Program-made: the position numbers and the translations under genes
Notes under the pieces: generated by a model
Databases searched by the model: none
Told to the model about the DNA's origin: nothing
The model's input: only the letters and a program-made list of their open reading frames with translations
Shown here: positions 43,530 through 54,210 of the stretch, one piece after another
Position numbering within the stretch: position 1 is the first letter of the stretch
How the letters are laid out: every line of letters starts with the position of its first letter
From: Plutella xylostella
Lineage: Eukaryota; Arthropoda; Insecta; Lepidoptera; Plutellidae
Assembly (NCBI RefSeq): GCF_932276165.1
Contig: NC_064010.1
Coordinates: 1,240,001-1,304,000, forward strand
DNA: 64,000 nucleotides
Direction of reading: 5' to 3'

Positions 43530-44715
43530 TTTACTAAATGAATTTAAGTTTTTACGAACATACATAATATTTTCATAAATATATTGGCATGGAACAGTTA
43601 GTATACCTATTTCCTCAAACGTATCTCTTAATGAAATTCTAGACCCTAATACATATATGGCTCGAATTGCTCGTTTTTGCAGAACAAAGATTTGATTAAT
43701 GTCAGCCGCTCGTCCCCACAATAGAATTCCGTAAGACATAACACTATGAAAATAACTAAAATACACAAGCCTGGCTGTATCTACATCTGTTAACTGTCTA
43801 ATGGTTCTAACCGCATAAGCTGCAGAACTCAATCTACCGGCTATCCTCTCAATATGGGGTCCCCATTGCAACTTTGAGTCAATTGTAATACCCAGGAATA
43901 CCGTTTCATTTACTAACTCTAGCTTATCGTTATTCAATGTCAAATATGTCTCTACTTGTCTTACATTAGGCAAAGTGAATTTAATACATTTTGTTTTCTT
44001 GGAGTTAAGAGCTAAATTATTTACAGTGAACCAATTAGCAACTATGGAAAGAGTACTGTTTGCATTGTCAAAATTGACTTCTTGTCGCTTCAACTTAAAT
44101 ATAAGTGAAGTATCATCAGCAAACAGTACTATCTCACATAATTTATCTACCAAAAACGGTAAATCGTTAACATATACAAGAAACAAGAATGGTCCTAAAA
44201 TCGAGCCTTGGGGAACACCCATACTGACAGGACAGCCAGCCGAACGCACTCCATTTATGTCAACTAGTTGAGTTCTGTTGCTCAAGTATGATTCCAATAA
44301 TGTAAGAGCTTTGCCAGTTAGCCCATAATATTTAAGTTTCATAAGTAGAGTGGCATGATCCACACAATCAAATGCTTTCGATAGATCGCAAAATACACCC
44401 ACAGCATCAAGACGTTCCTCCCAAGCACTAAATATGTGTTTGACCAACGCGACACCAGCGTCAGTTGTAGATCGACCTTTGGTGAAACCGAACTGTTGGT
44501 TATGGAGAAGGCCGTGAATACTAAAGTGCGAAAGCATTTGATGCAGCATAATTTTTTCAAATATTTTACTCAGTACTGGCAAAACTGATACAGGCCTAAA
44601 ATTATTGGGATCATTTTTCTCACCAGATTTAAAAAGCGGTATTAGTTTACTACTAAGTTTCATCAAATCGGGGAATACACCGACCTCAATGCATCTGTTA
44701 AAAAGATCCTTAAAT
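43530..44715 (-). pseudogene. LINE reverse transcriptase split by the BEL/Pao element
   Basis: The minus-strand frame is open from about 44715 (5'-truncated; in-frame TAA just upstream) to the LTR junction. Motifs: KLIPLFKSGEKNDPNNFRPV, QQFGFTKGRSTTDA, CDLSKAFDCVDH (first Asp), GVPQGSILGPFLFLVYVNDL, catalytic LFADDTSLIF, then the thumb and LGITIDSKLQWGPHI. The frame continues across the target site into 39828-39674. CR1/Jockey-like by motif order. The endonuclease half is missing. Confidence 0.85.
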
Positions 44716-45317
44716 AAATATACTTATTTCTCCTTTGCTAAGAAAGGGTTCCGTTTGACTTACTAAAAAAATATTATACGTAGATACTTACATAACAAAA
44801 AAGAGCCAGCAGAAAACCAGCACCGCGGCTTTATTGTCCACAGCACATGCTGAGCTAGTGCCTTCTTGACGCTCTGGACAGCAACCTTTGTTTGTTTTGT
44901 ATTATTTTCTGTAATTTTTTGATGTTTTGTATAATTCTATCTTTTTGTCAGTGTGTCAAATAAAAATTTTCTTTCTTTCTCACATTACTTACGTTTTCAA
45001 AACTCCACCAACGAATAAAAACATTTCCCTTTTTAAAAGTCCCTCTCCACACAACACAGCCTCGTATACCGAGAACCAACTTTTAACTGTTAAACAGATT
45101 TTTCACGTAGTTTTTTTCACAAGTCCGGCAAGAAGCATCCTGTTTTGCGGCCAGCCATTTTGTAAAACAGGGCTTTTAGTGCATTTCAGGAATGTTTTTA
45201 ACAAAATACTGATTTAAATCATAAAAACGTTTAAGTATTTTCACAGAAGACATTTCGAACGATATTTTGACCTAATAACCAGTTCAAGTAGATGGTATAA
45301 GGAAGACCGAAGACAGA
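44716..45317. other. No gene seen
   Basis: AT-rich DNA with a TTTCTTTC-type run near 44960. The open frame at 44927-45217 has no coding character and no repeat match. Confidence 0.4.
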
Positions 45318-45605
45318 GTGATCATCATCATCATCATCAGCCAATAACCATCCACTGCTGGACATAGGCCTCTCCCAAGGAGCGCCACAACACTCGGTCC
45401 TCGGCCTTCCCCATCCAACCACTACCCGCCACCCGCCTAAGGTCGTCAGTCCAGAGGGCAGGAGGGCGTCCCACGCTGCGTTTTTTGTGGTCTCCACTCA
45501 AGAACTCGTCTACCTCAACGGTTATCGGTTCTTCGGCAGATATGACCAGCCCACTGCCACTTCAGCTTGCATATTTTGACAGCGATGTCGGTAACCTTAG
45601 TCACA
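45318..45605 (-). pseudogene. RTE-type LINE 3' fragment
   Basis: The minus strand carries the same C-terminal region as 26411-26790 (complement of GCCAATAACCATCCACTGCT, GGAGCGCCACAACACTCGG), starting from a (GAT)n tail on the plus-left side. Confidence 0.7.
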
Positions 45606-45881
45606 GAGTGATGTGAGATGATGATTTTGAACCAATGATGTCAAGAAAATGGTGGATAAAAAATTTTAGGTGGTTTAACTTTACTATCAATCAATTTCAA
45701 AGGACAAGAGAAAAAAAAATGCAATTAAACATTAAGTATAATCAAATTCATAGAATGGACTAAAATATGCAAAAAGTATTGCACAAAATTTACAAGTTTG
45801 GATTAAGTATGTGTGTGTTGGATCTCTAGATTTGTACTCTGGTTCCGTATGGTAGATTTACACAAAACAAGTCAAAATATT

Positions 45882-46109
45882 ACACTCACGGGTAATGAAA
45901 AAGTTCCACTCATAAAATTTCGATACCAAACAACCCCAATTTTTTCAAAAATTTAATTTAAAATGTTAACAAAATATTATGGTTTTTAGTTGGTAATATT
46001 CTGATGCTCTATAAAATGTACTTCAATGTTGCAGAAGGCGTTATTAAGCTAGCCTTTTTCCGTTTAGGAGTAATTTCTCAGTGGAACCTTTTCATTGCGC
46101 GTGAGTGTA
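45882..46109. mobile_element. MITE with CTCACGGGCAATGAAAA ends, another copy
   Basis: ACACTCACGGGTAATGAAAA to TTCATTGCGCGTGAGTGT, with interior GTTGGTAATATTCTGATGCT as in the other copies. Confidence 0.7.
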
Positions 46110-47204
46110 TAATTCAGGCAGGTGGGTTCACGAAAGGAGTCCTTCTAAGTGAAGAAACAACTGAACATCATCATCCTCTATATGGAAAACATTGTGACGA
46201 TACCTTCACTTAGATTAACAATATGCTGTGACACATAAAACGTTTTTAGTTCTTTCATCTTTCATATTTATTTATTTTTTTGCACATCTTTGTACCAGTT
46301 TTCCTATACCTCATGGAGGTTGGCTGGTAGAAATTGATCTTAGCATTAATCACTTTGTTATGTTAGTCACTTTGATCCATGTTGGTTGAAAAATAAATAA
46401 ATTATTATTATTATTATTAAGCCCACCTTTGTGAATTTATTATATATTTGTGCAATAAAGAATTAAATAATGAAATAATAATAAAAAAAACAAAGCCAAA
46501 AACTCTGTCCTTACTTTTTTACTGTCAAACCATTTTAAATTCAACCTAATGAAAACCATTGTACCAATAAAGTCACCAGGCGAACTTATTCAAAATAACA
46601 CCTCATTGGTAGAAGTGGGGTGTTATTTTTTGTCGAGATGTTTCTTTTGTACCGATCCTCAATCTAGTTCGAATTGTAGATTGTGCTTGGCGATATATAA
46701 CTCGCAACCCATGATGTCAGTGCAAATACCTATACAGGGTGTCCATTGAGAAGAGGATGGCTCACTTGCGAGTCCTTTCAGCCCTTGGTTATAAAAGAGC
46801 CTGTACCTGTTCCTACGGAACCCTAAACCGAGCGAGATCGAGGTGACTCACTCAAGGTCGACAATCCTTCAAAGTGACTAGAAAAGGCGATTCGGTCATA
46901 TTTATAGCTGACGGTGTCTTCTTCTAGATGACCTAACGAAAATTAAAAGTAACAATTTTTATTAACCTCAGCTGAAAAAGAGGGGTTTTATAAGTTTAAT
47001 GTCTCTGTGTATCTGTCTGTTGTAGCGTAGCTCCGAAACGTAGAACAGATTTTAAGTAGATTTTATTGTAGGTACTTACTTATAATTGGATTTACTGGTT
47101 GTTTATATAAAGATAACAAGTATATAGTATCTTTAAACAAATAGCAAATCAAGGAAATGGCAAAACGACAAATTAGAATCATTGAAAGAGACATCATCAT
47201 GATA

Positions 47205-47272
47205 AGTAATCAACCTGCATTAGTCCATTGCTGGACATAGGCCTTTCCAGGGAGTGCCACAACACTCTGTCA
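47205..47272 (-). pseudogene. RTE LINE scrap
   Basis: CAACCTGCATTAGTCCATTG, CTGGACATAGGCCTTTCC and GCCACAACACTCTGTC match the 3' part of the RTE family. Confidence 0.5.
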
Positions 47273-47389
47273 AAATGACAGCTGCTGTCATATTAATAGA
47301 GATAGTTTTAAGTAAAATGGCAGACAAGAATAAACCTTCATTTACATCTATATCATATACTTAAAATGCAAAGCATATGTACCTATACC

Positions 47390-47575
47390 TAGCATGGGGC
47401 GCAAGACTCCACAGACAAAAATTGCGACGCGTTCGCTCTCGAGACCGTGCGATGCGAGGCAGAAGGCCAAGGCAGGGAAGCGTAGTCTTCCCGGGGGGTG
47501 GAACTTTAGTTGGACGCGAGATTTTTGTCACGTCTTATTTGCGGTCTCTCACACCCCGTGCTAGGCATGCTACCA
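47390..47575. mobile_element. Diverged relative of the TAGCACGGGGCGCAA MITE
   Basis: TAGCATGGGGCGCAAGAC on the left and CACACCCCGTGCTAGG on the right, with TTTTTGTCACGTCTTATTTG inside. Related to 17326-17444 but with a longer interior. Confidence 0.5.
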
Positions 47576-48048
47576 GTCAGTCCCCACCTTTACCGATAAC
47601 TTACTACAAAAAAAAACAGATGTAATTTTTTTCAATAAAACATACAAGTTGATAAATAAAAAAATGGCGGCAAAAACGTATAAAACAAAAAGTCCTGACA
47701 CATAACTCAGTGTGCTTCAATAAACATGACGCCTCGGATACGACCTCATTATGTGCGCGCGGTTAAAAAAAACAAACAAATATTATACGTTTATAACAAG
47801 AAAAATCTTTATTTTGCATTCTATGTGCTTAGGGTTGGCACCAGTTTATTTGCACAAGCTAAACATGATTTCCCCTTTTGTGTTTGTTCTTTGTGTTTCA
47901 ATCATAGAGACAGACGTTACATTAGCAGTTTGCATAATTTATAAGACAAGACAAAAGTAGGACTTCAAGTTTCCATGAAATTATGGATTTCAAGAACTGT
48001 TTTTCATAGTCACATGACACAAACTACATCACAACACATTATCCTATT

Positions 48049-48255
48049 ATCCTACTAATATTATAAAGGCGAAAGTTTGTGAGTATGTGTGTGTGTGTGT
48101 ATGTTTTTTACTTCTTCACGTCAAAACAGCTGAACCGATTTTATATTTGGTACGGAGTTAGCTGACACCCTGGAGTAATACATGGGCAACGTTTTATCGC
48201 GAAATTCCTACGAGAAAACTTTTTAAGGCGAAGCGAAGCTTGCGGGAACAGCTAG
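48049..48255 (+). mobile_element. Helitron-like repeat, copy E (opposite orientation)
   Basis: ATCCTACTAATATTATAAAG at the start and TTGCGGGAACAGCTAG at the end, with a (GT)n in place of the GACA run. Confidence 0.6.
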
Positions 48256-49400
48256 TAGGTATTTTATAAAATTATAATATAAAAAATCAGCGCAAATAAA
48301 AAATTGCACAGCCCTGAGTCTCATTTTTATCATAACCTATATCAAACATACGGCCCCCTGCCTCAGTACAAGCCCTGTGAGGCTTTAATGTTACTAAACA
48401 AAACTTAATAAAACTTTGCAAAAAATTACCTAAAACTTCCAAGAACACACATATTTTTGTTATATTTCCTTAATCAGCTAAATGCAAAATGCAACGTTTA
48501 TAAAACATGATGGCGGCTGTTTTTTTGCCGGGGACGTAAATTGTTAGATTCGTTATTTAAATAATTTGTTAGTCGGTGTATCTGTCATATGAATGAACTG
48601 ATATTCATGTGGTAATTCTGAATAAAGAAAACAATAGATTTATAAGATAAGTAGATGGGTTTGAGATTTAATAAATGGACGACCTTAAGTTATTACATTA
48701 ATATTTGTACGGCGGCACAACAAACAACGTTTAAAAAAACTCCTTTCAAAAACGGTCACACACAAAATTTGATCATTTCTCATCTTAAACAGAGAGATAG
48801 TATCTAAAAGACTTATACCTACGTTCAAAAAAAGTTCAAAAGATACTATCAAAAAGGCACCCGGATGTCCAGCCTTCAAATTTCTAAGCCTTAAGAAAAA
48901 AACATTAGATCCACTTCAAAGTAAACATTCGAACTATCCATCGAATGATATAATATCATTTTTAAATTCCTTTATGATCCGTCGCAGACTGCTCATAACT
49001 GGCCGAAAATAAACGAGAAAAAACTCTCTCTCTCTTTCCTTTTCCATACATTGGATAGAGAAGGCGAAAACAAGCGAGAAAAACAAAACGTCCCGTTCGG
49101 AAATTTAAAAGTGTAGTTTTTTTTTAATACACCGTCGCACGCAGGGAGACTAATGTGAGCCATTCGTTTTGTGCATGTATTTAGATGTTCGGAATACGGA
49201 GTTTTGAACGCGCGTTCTTTTTTTGAATCGTTCGTTTTGGGTCGTTTTGTTTTGTCGACAAAATTTTACGTGCCATACCTACTTAGGTAATGTAAGTAGC
49301 TGGGATCATTGTCGTTTTGTGTTTATGCTCTTTGATTATTTTAGTATAGAAACTAAAAGAATCAAGGAGTAGTTAATTAAATGTTGGATTAAGTACATAG
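48256..49400. other. No gene seen
   Basis: AT-rich DNA. The open frames are short and without coding features. No match to other parts of the window noted. Confidence 0.4.
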
Positions 49401-49411
49401 TAATTGAGTAG

Positions 49412-49680
49412 TAGTAGTAGTAGACGACCGAATGGCGTAGTGGTTAGTGACCCTGACTACTGAGCCGAAGGTCCCGGGTTCGATTCCCGGCTGGGGCTGA
49501 TATTTGTTTAAACACAGATATTTGTTCTCGGGTCTTGGATGTGCCCGTAAAATGGCAATAGGCCCGCCCCCTATTACATTGGGACTAACATAACACTGGC
49601 GAAAAGTGGGTGCAGCAATGCACCTCTGCCTACCCCGCAAGGGAGTACATTAGTACAAGGTGTGAGTGTTTGTTTTTGTT
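49412..49680 (+). mobile_element. tRNA-derived SINE with 11-bp target duplication
   Basis: TAATTGAGTAG at 49401-49411 and 49681-49691. The head is preceded by a short (TAG)n. Boxes intact; the tail is T-rich rather than a pure run. Confidence 0.85.
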
Positions 49681-50140
49681 TAATTGAGTAGCCAAGTTTT
49701 TGCTATAAAGAAGTACACAACTCGCAATCTTGGAATTCATGGCTACATAACTTTTCCTTTTACGTTTTAGTTTATGATGGAGTTTCCATAGCAGAACAAT
49801 AGTTATTCAGAGCAAACCTCTGAGGTGCCATGAGTCGAATCTCGGGCTTACTACACAATTTTTTTAATGTGAACTTTTTGGGTCTGACCTCAATACCAGA
49901 CTTATTTCTCTGACCTTCTTTCGTGTCGTTCGGAAATCGTTATCTTATCTGAGGTAAGTATTTTTTATAAAAATTGGGTTAACTTGACGATAAAGTTTAA
50001 ATATGTAATAAGCAGTTTCTTGTACGGGGAAGTTGATATTTTACTGATAACGAGTTTCTGTTTTTTTTTAATGAAATTCAATGACTTTTGAAACTTGCCG
50101 CAGTACGCAGGCTTTTAAAAAAAACAAAATCATAGGTTTA

Positions 50141-50282
50141 GTGCCAATTTCTCCAGTGTCGGTTATCTAACGGTTTATTTATAAATTAAACGTCATCTCT
50201 ATATAAAATTCATGACAGATGTGTCAAAAGTTAACCACTACTCCCTGGTTATGCTCTAACCGAGAATGGAGAAATTGGCACT
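50141..50282. mobile_element. Foldback element (AGTGCCAATTTCTCC)
   Basis: AGTGCCAATTTCTCCAGTGTC on the left faces AATGGAGAAATTGGCACT on the right, with a TTAACC-containing middle. Confidence 0.6.
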
Positions 50283-50501
50283 TAGCGTATTTCTCATAAG
50301 TCACAACACAAAATTTAACTACAGACTACCTTTAGATTCATGACAACGGAAATGGATCCTAACTAATTAAGGATTAAAATTGATTCAAAAAAAGTTCAGG
50401 TAACCCGTTGATGTCTTTTGTATGAATACTATTACAATTCACAAACGAGCTATGAGAATTCCAGTGAGAATGATTGAAGTAGTAGGTACATAGAATCAAA
50501 A

Positions 50502-50661
50502 TCATCATCATCATCAGCCAATAATCATCCACTGCTGGACAGAGGCCTCTCCCAAGGAGCGCCACAACACTCGGTCCTCGGCCTTCCTCACCCAACCACT
50601 ACCCGCCACCCGCCTAAGGTCGTCAGTCCAGCGGGCAGAAGGGCGTCCCACGCTGCGTTGG
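50502..50661 (-). pseudogene. RTE-type LINE 3' fragment
   Basis: (ATC)n then GCCAATAATCATCCACTGCT, GGAGCGCCACAACACTCGG and GGGCGTCCCACGCTGCGTTG; same region as 45318. Confidence 0.65.
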
Positions 50662-51001
50662 CCCAGAATATTTCCAACTAAATACATTAATGTTGTGTTT
50701 AAATTTTAAATGAAAATTCGAAAATTTCGAGTTATTTGGTATAGGCATTATGTTAGTGGAACTTTTTCATTGCTAGCGTCAAAATGGCATCACTTCAGCA
50801 TGTGCTGTGTAACAGGCCACAAGTTCCATCCCGTATGCCATCAATTCTCACTGCTATGGAGGGAAATATTCAAAATAAACAGATAAATTTGTGAACATGC
50901 AGGCCGATTGCACAGGGAGAGAGCTTGTTCGCTGAATTACAGCGCGACTAGCCACTCGTGTGAGCTTAATATAATTAAATAATTTAATAATTTGTGGGGA
51001 C

Positions 51002-51224
51002 ATATCACACACGGCCATCCGACCCCAAGCTAGGCAGAACCTGTGTTATGGGTATCGGACAGCTGATATATCTACACAAATACATAAATATATCTATCTA
51101 TGTATATATGACCCGAGTACAAATATAATCTGTCTTTAAACAAATATCTGCCGCAACCGGGAATCGAGCCCAGGACCTTCGGCTCAGCAGTCAGGGTCAC
51201 TAACCACTACACCATTCGACCGTC
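51002..51224 (-). mobile_element. Diverged tRNA-derived SINE
   Basis: The head on the minus strand (GACGGTCGAATGGTGTAGTG, B box with a change) and the same alternative body (GTCGGATGGCCGTGTGTGAT) as at 17592-17867. Confidence 0.65.
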
Positions 51225-51354
51225 CAATTCACAGAAAAGTTCAGATTCACAGGTAAGACTATCAGCCCACGTGTGGCTAGCTAGACACATAATGTGCGCT
51301 ATTGTATGTAACTATGTTTTCAAATGCTTCTATTTAAAAAATGTATGTATTTAT

Positions 51355-51550
51355 GTCATCATCGGCCAATAATCATCCACTGCTGGACATAGGCCTCTCC
51401 CAAGGAGCGCCACAACACTCGGTCCTCGGCCTTCCTCATCCAACCACTACCCACCACCCGCCTAAGGTCGTCAGTCCAGCGGGCAGGAGGGCGTCCCACG
51501 CTGCGTTTGCCTGTTCGTGGTCTCCACTCGAGAACTCGTCTACCCCAACT
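51355..51550 (-). pseudogene. RTE-type LINE 3' fragment
   Basis: The unit seen at 45318 and 50502, extended to GTTTGCCTGTTCGTGGTCTC and CACTCGAGAACTCGTCTACC. Confidence 0.7.
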
Positions 51551-52359
51551 ATACTTACCGCACAGAAATTGTGTGTACGAAATATGGAATATTATTTATA
51601 TTTCTGTGGAAAATAATTTCAATTATATCATTCGGCGCAAAACCTTGGACATAGAAATAAGCGGGATATGCAGCTTGAGCTTTTTCAACCATATTTTAAT
51701 AGATAGATAGATAATTTATTTATTTACTTAACACAATACATACACAGGTTACACAGCAAGGTTGCTAACATTAAGTTTCAAATTACATTCATTCATTTAT
51801 TTATTGAATAAGAAATTACACAAAAAAATACAATATGCCTAATACAAGCAGCAGAAATCCATTAAGGGTTTAAGAGCTACTTAATAGTAAAATATTTTTA
51901 TATCACATGCATTATTTAACAAGTAGGTATATTAGTAATTAGCTAGTAGTTATCACTTATGGTAGGTATTTAGTTATTAAATATTATAAGTTAAGTTAAC
52001 ACAATTCAATGAGATAGTTAAGAATACAGTACAGATTACAATATTTTTTTATGAAACATCTCTTCCGTTGTTTTAACATAAACACACAACATTAATATGA
52101 GACAGACAGATAGGTAGATACGAACGAGATGGAATGTCAGTGCAAGAGAAACGTCTCCACAAATAACACCACTTCTTCTACAGAGCTCTTTATTTTTTTT
52201 ATTTTTTTTTATTTCATTAGACTTTATTTACTAAACATACATAAGTATTGGAAGGTACCTTATCTACTTATACTAAACTACCTACTATATATTTTAATAA
52301 ATTAAATAAGTAGGCCATAGGGCACTACCTACCTTAATAGGTAAAAAATATTTTGTAGG

Positions 52360-52445
52360 TCACCGCCGTCGTTTGGCAAGGTTCCCAAGAGGCTGGCCGC
52401 ATTGCCCCGCTGAATGGCGAGGCTTATCCTTTGTCCAAGGTATGT
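52360..52445 (-). pseudogene. LINE C-terminal fragment (RSGSYLAQR family)
   Basis: The minus strand reads GQRISLAIQRGNAASLLGT, matching 38787-39137 and 17025-17110. Confidence 0.55.
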
Positions 52446-52845
52446 GCCAGCCCTTTGGTCGCCGGAACTAGTTCAGTTAGAAGATTTGTGACTTTATTCA
52501 TTGCTACAATGGTTGTCATTCAGTTGAACTTAAAACGGTTTGACAGTAAACAAAATGCAGACAGTTTTTTTGCTTTGTTTTTGTATGTGATACACCATCT
52601 TTTTCTTGTTCTTATAATCTTAATCAAAGCTTCTAGCCGTAAACTCTTCTCCTTTTTCCACTGTCCTCAAAGAGAGTAAAAAATCTTTTATTTTAGCGCA
52701 CATTTCGGAATGCAGAGTCATATACTAGGAGCGTGTCCCGCTGAAAACAAACAAACATAATGTACAGTACACGTAAGAGATAAGTGCCCACCCCCGGCGC
52801 ACCGCGCAAACACTTGCATTTTGTGATTTAACTGAAGTAACCATC

Positions 52846-53060
52846 GACGACCGAATTGTGTAGTGGTTAGTGGCCCTGACCGCTATGCCGAAGGTCCCTG
52901 GTTTGATCCCCGGCTGGGGCAGATATTTGTTTCAAGACGGTTTGTACAGTAAGGGGCAGAAAAACCTGACCTCTCTCAGAAGCATTCTTACTATGGGAGG
53001 GGGGTCAGGTTTCTCTGCACCTGACCGTACTCGGGTCTTGGGTGTAATATGTAAATAGAC
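52846..53060 (+). mobile_element. Diverged SINE with an internal insertion
   Basis: The head is present (CGACGACCGAATTGTGTAGT) with altered boxes. About 85 bp between TTTGTTTCAAGACGG and ACTCGGGTCTTGG are foreign, containing CAGAAAAACCTGACC / GGTCAGGTTTCTCTG as an inverted pair, that is, a small foldback inside the SINE. Confidence 0.55.
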
Positions 53061-53192
53061 TTCAAAGTATACTTACATGTATCTGTGTAGATATATCAGT
53101 TGTGTGATACCCATAAGACATGCTCTTGAAGTTAAATGGCAGAATGTATTGAAATTCATGATGATTCATAGAAACATCTTAGCTGAAACCAG

Positions 53193-53345
53193 GTCATCAT
53201 CATCAGCCTATAGCAGTCCACTGGACGTTAGCCTCTCCCAAAGCACGCCACTGGATGCGAACTACAGATTTCCGCATCCAATGACGATACGAGTTATAAC
53301 TTATAAATCAGTGGCATCAAAATTGATCAATCCACGTCACGAAGG
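53193..53345 (-). pseudogene. RTE LINE scrap
   Basis: TCATCATCATCAGCCTATAG then GTCCACTGGACGTTAGCCTC and CAAAGCACGCCACTGGATGC, the worn 3' end of a second RTE subfamily (as at 26105). Confidence 0.5.
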
Positions 53346-53571
53346 CGGGCGGTCCTCACTTCAAGAGCCCTCAGTGACTGATAATGATAAAATATAAGTT
53401 ATTTACCCCGCCCGAATGTAAAAAAAGTTAAAACTAAGTCAGTTCTTTTGTTCCAATAAACATATTTTAAGGCTGCATGTGACGTCGCACTGTGCGCTTA
53501 CGATTAGGGATGGGAAAGTGAGTTATCGATACATCGATAGTCTAAATACAACTTAAAATAAATAAATATAT

Positions 53572-53599
53572 TTTCTTTCTTTCTTTCTTTCTTTCTTTC
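53572..53599. repeat. (TTTC)n microsatellite
   Basis: About seven units of TTTC following AATAAATAAATATA; possibly the tail of a lost retroelement. Confidence 0.85.
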
Positions 53600-54210
53600 A
53601 AAATGCTCCCGAAAAATGTAACTACTTACATGATCGATTGAGTAAATTGAACAACTTTTCCAAAGAAAAATACGTCCGCCGATTTTGTGTGGTGTTTTTT
53701 TTCAATCTTCCATACTACGTTTGATATATTGTATTTTATTATACCTGCATAGTTTTGTTATCCACGTAGATAAACGTCTCTACATTGCGATTTGCCATAA
53801 ATACGGCGCTGTGATAATTTAAATTTTAACGTAATGAAAGTCAGCGTGATAGATTTTAATGCCAAAAATGCCTGTTAAAACTCCGCCCTGTATTTTTATC
53901 GATATCGATATTATTCGAGTCCCCACTACCCCATCTCTAAACCGCAGGCAGCGCGGGCGAACCTGCTTGTTTGTCGCACGGTTATAACTACTAAAAAAAA
54001 ACGGCTAAGTCTGAAACATGTTTAGGCTTTTGGGTTCTTCAGCTAAGAAATCTCTACTTATCTTTTTTTTTTTATCTTTATTTATTAAAGAGACTTAGGT
54101 CACTTACAATAAACTGTGACCATGTCAGTCTCATCGAGACATACACTATTTAAATAAATGCTAAACTAGGGTTGTCTTAAGTCTAAACAATATTATACTA
54201 ACTTATCTTA

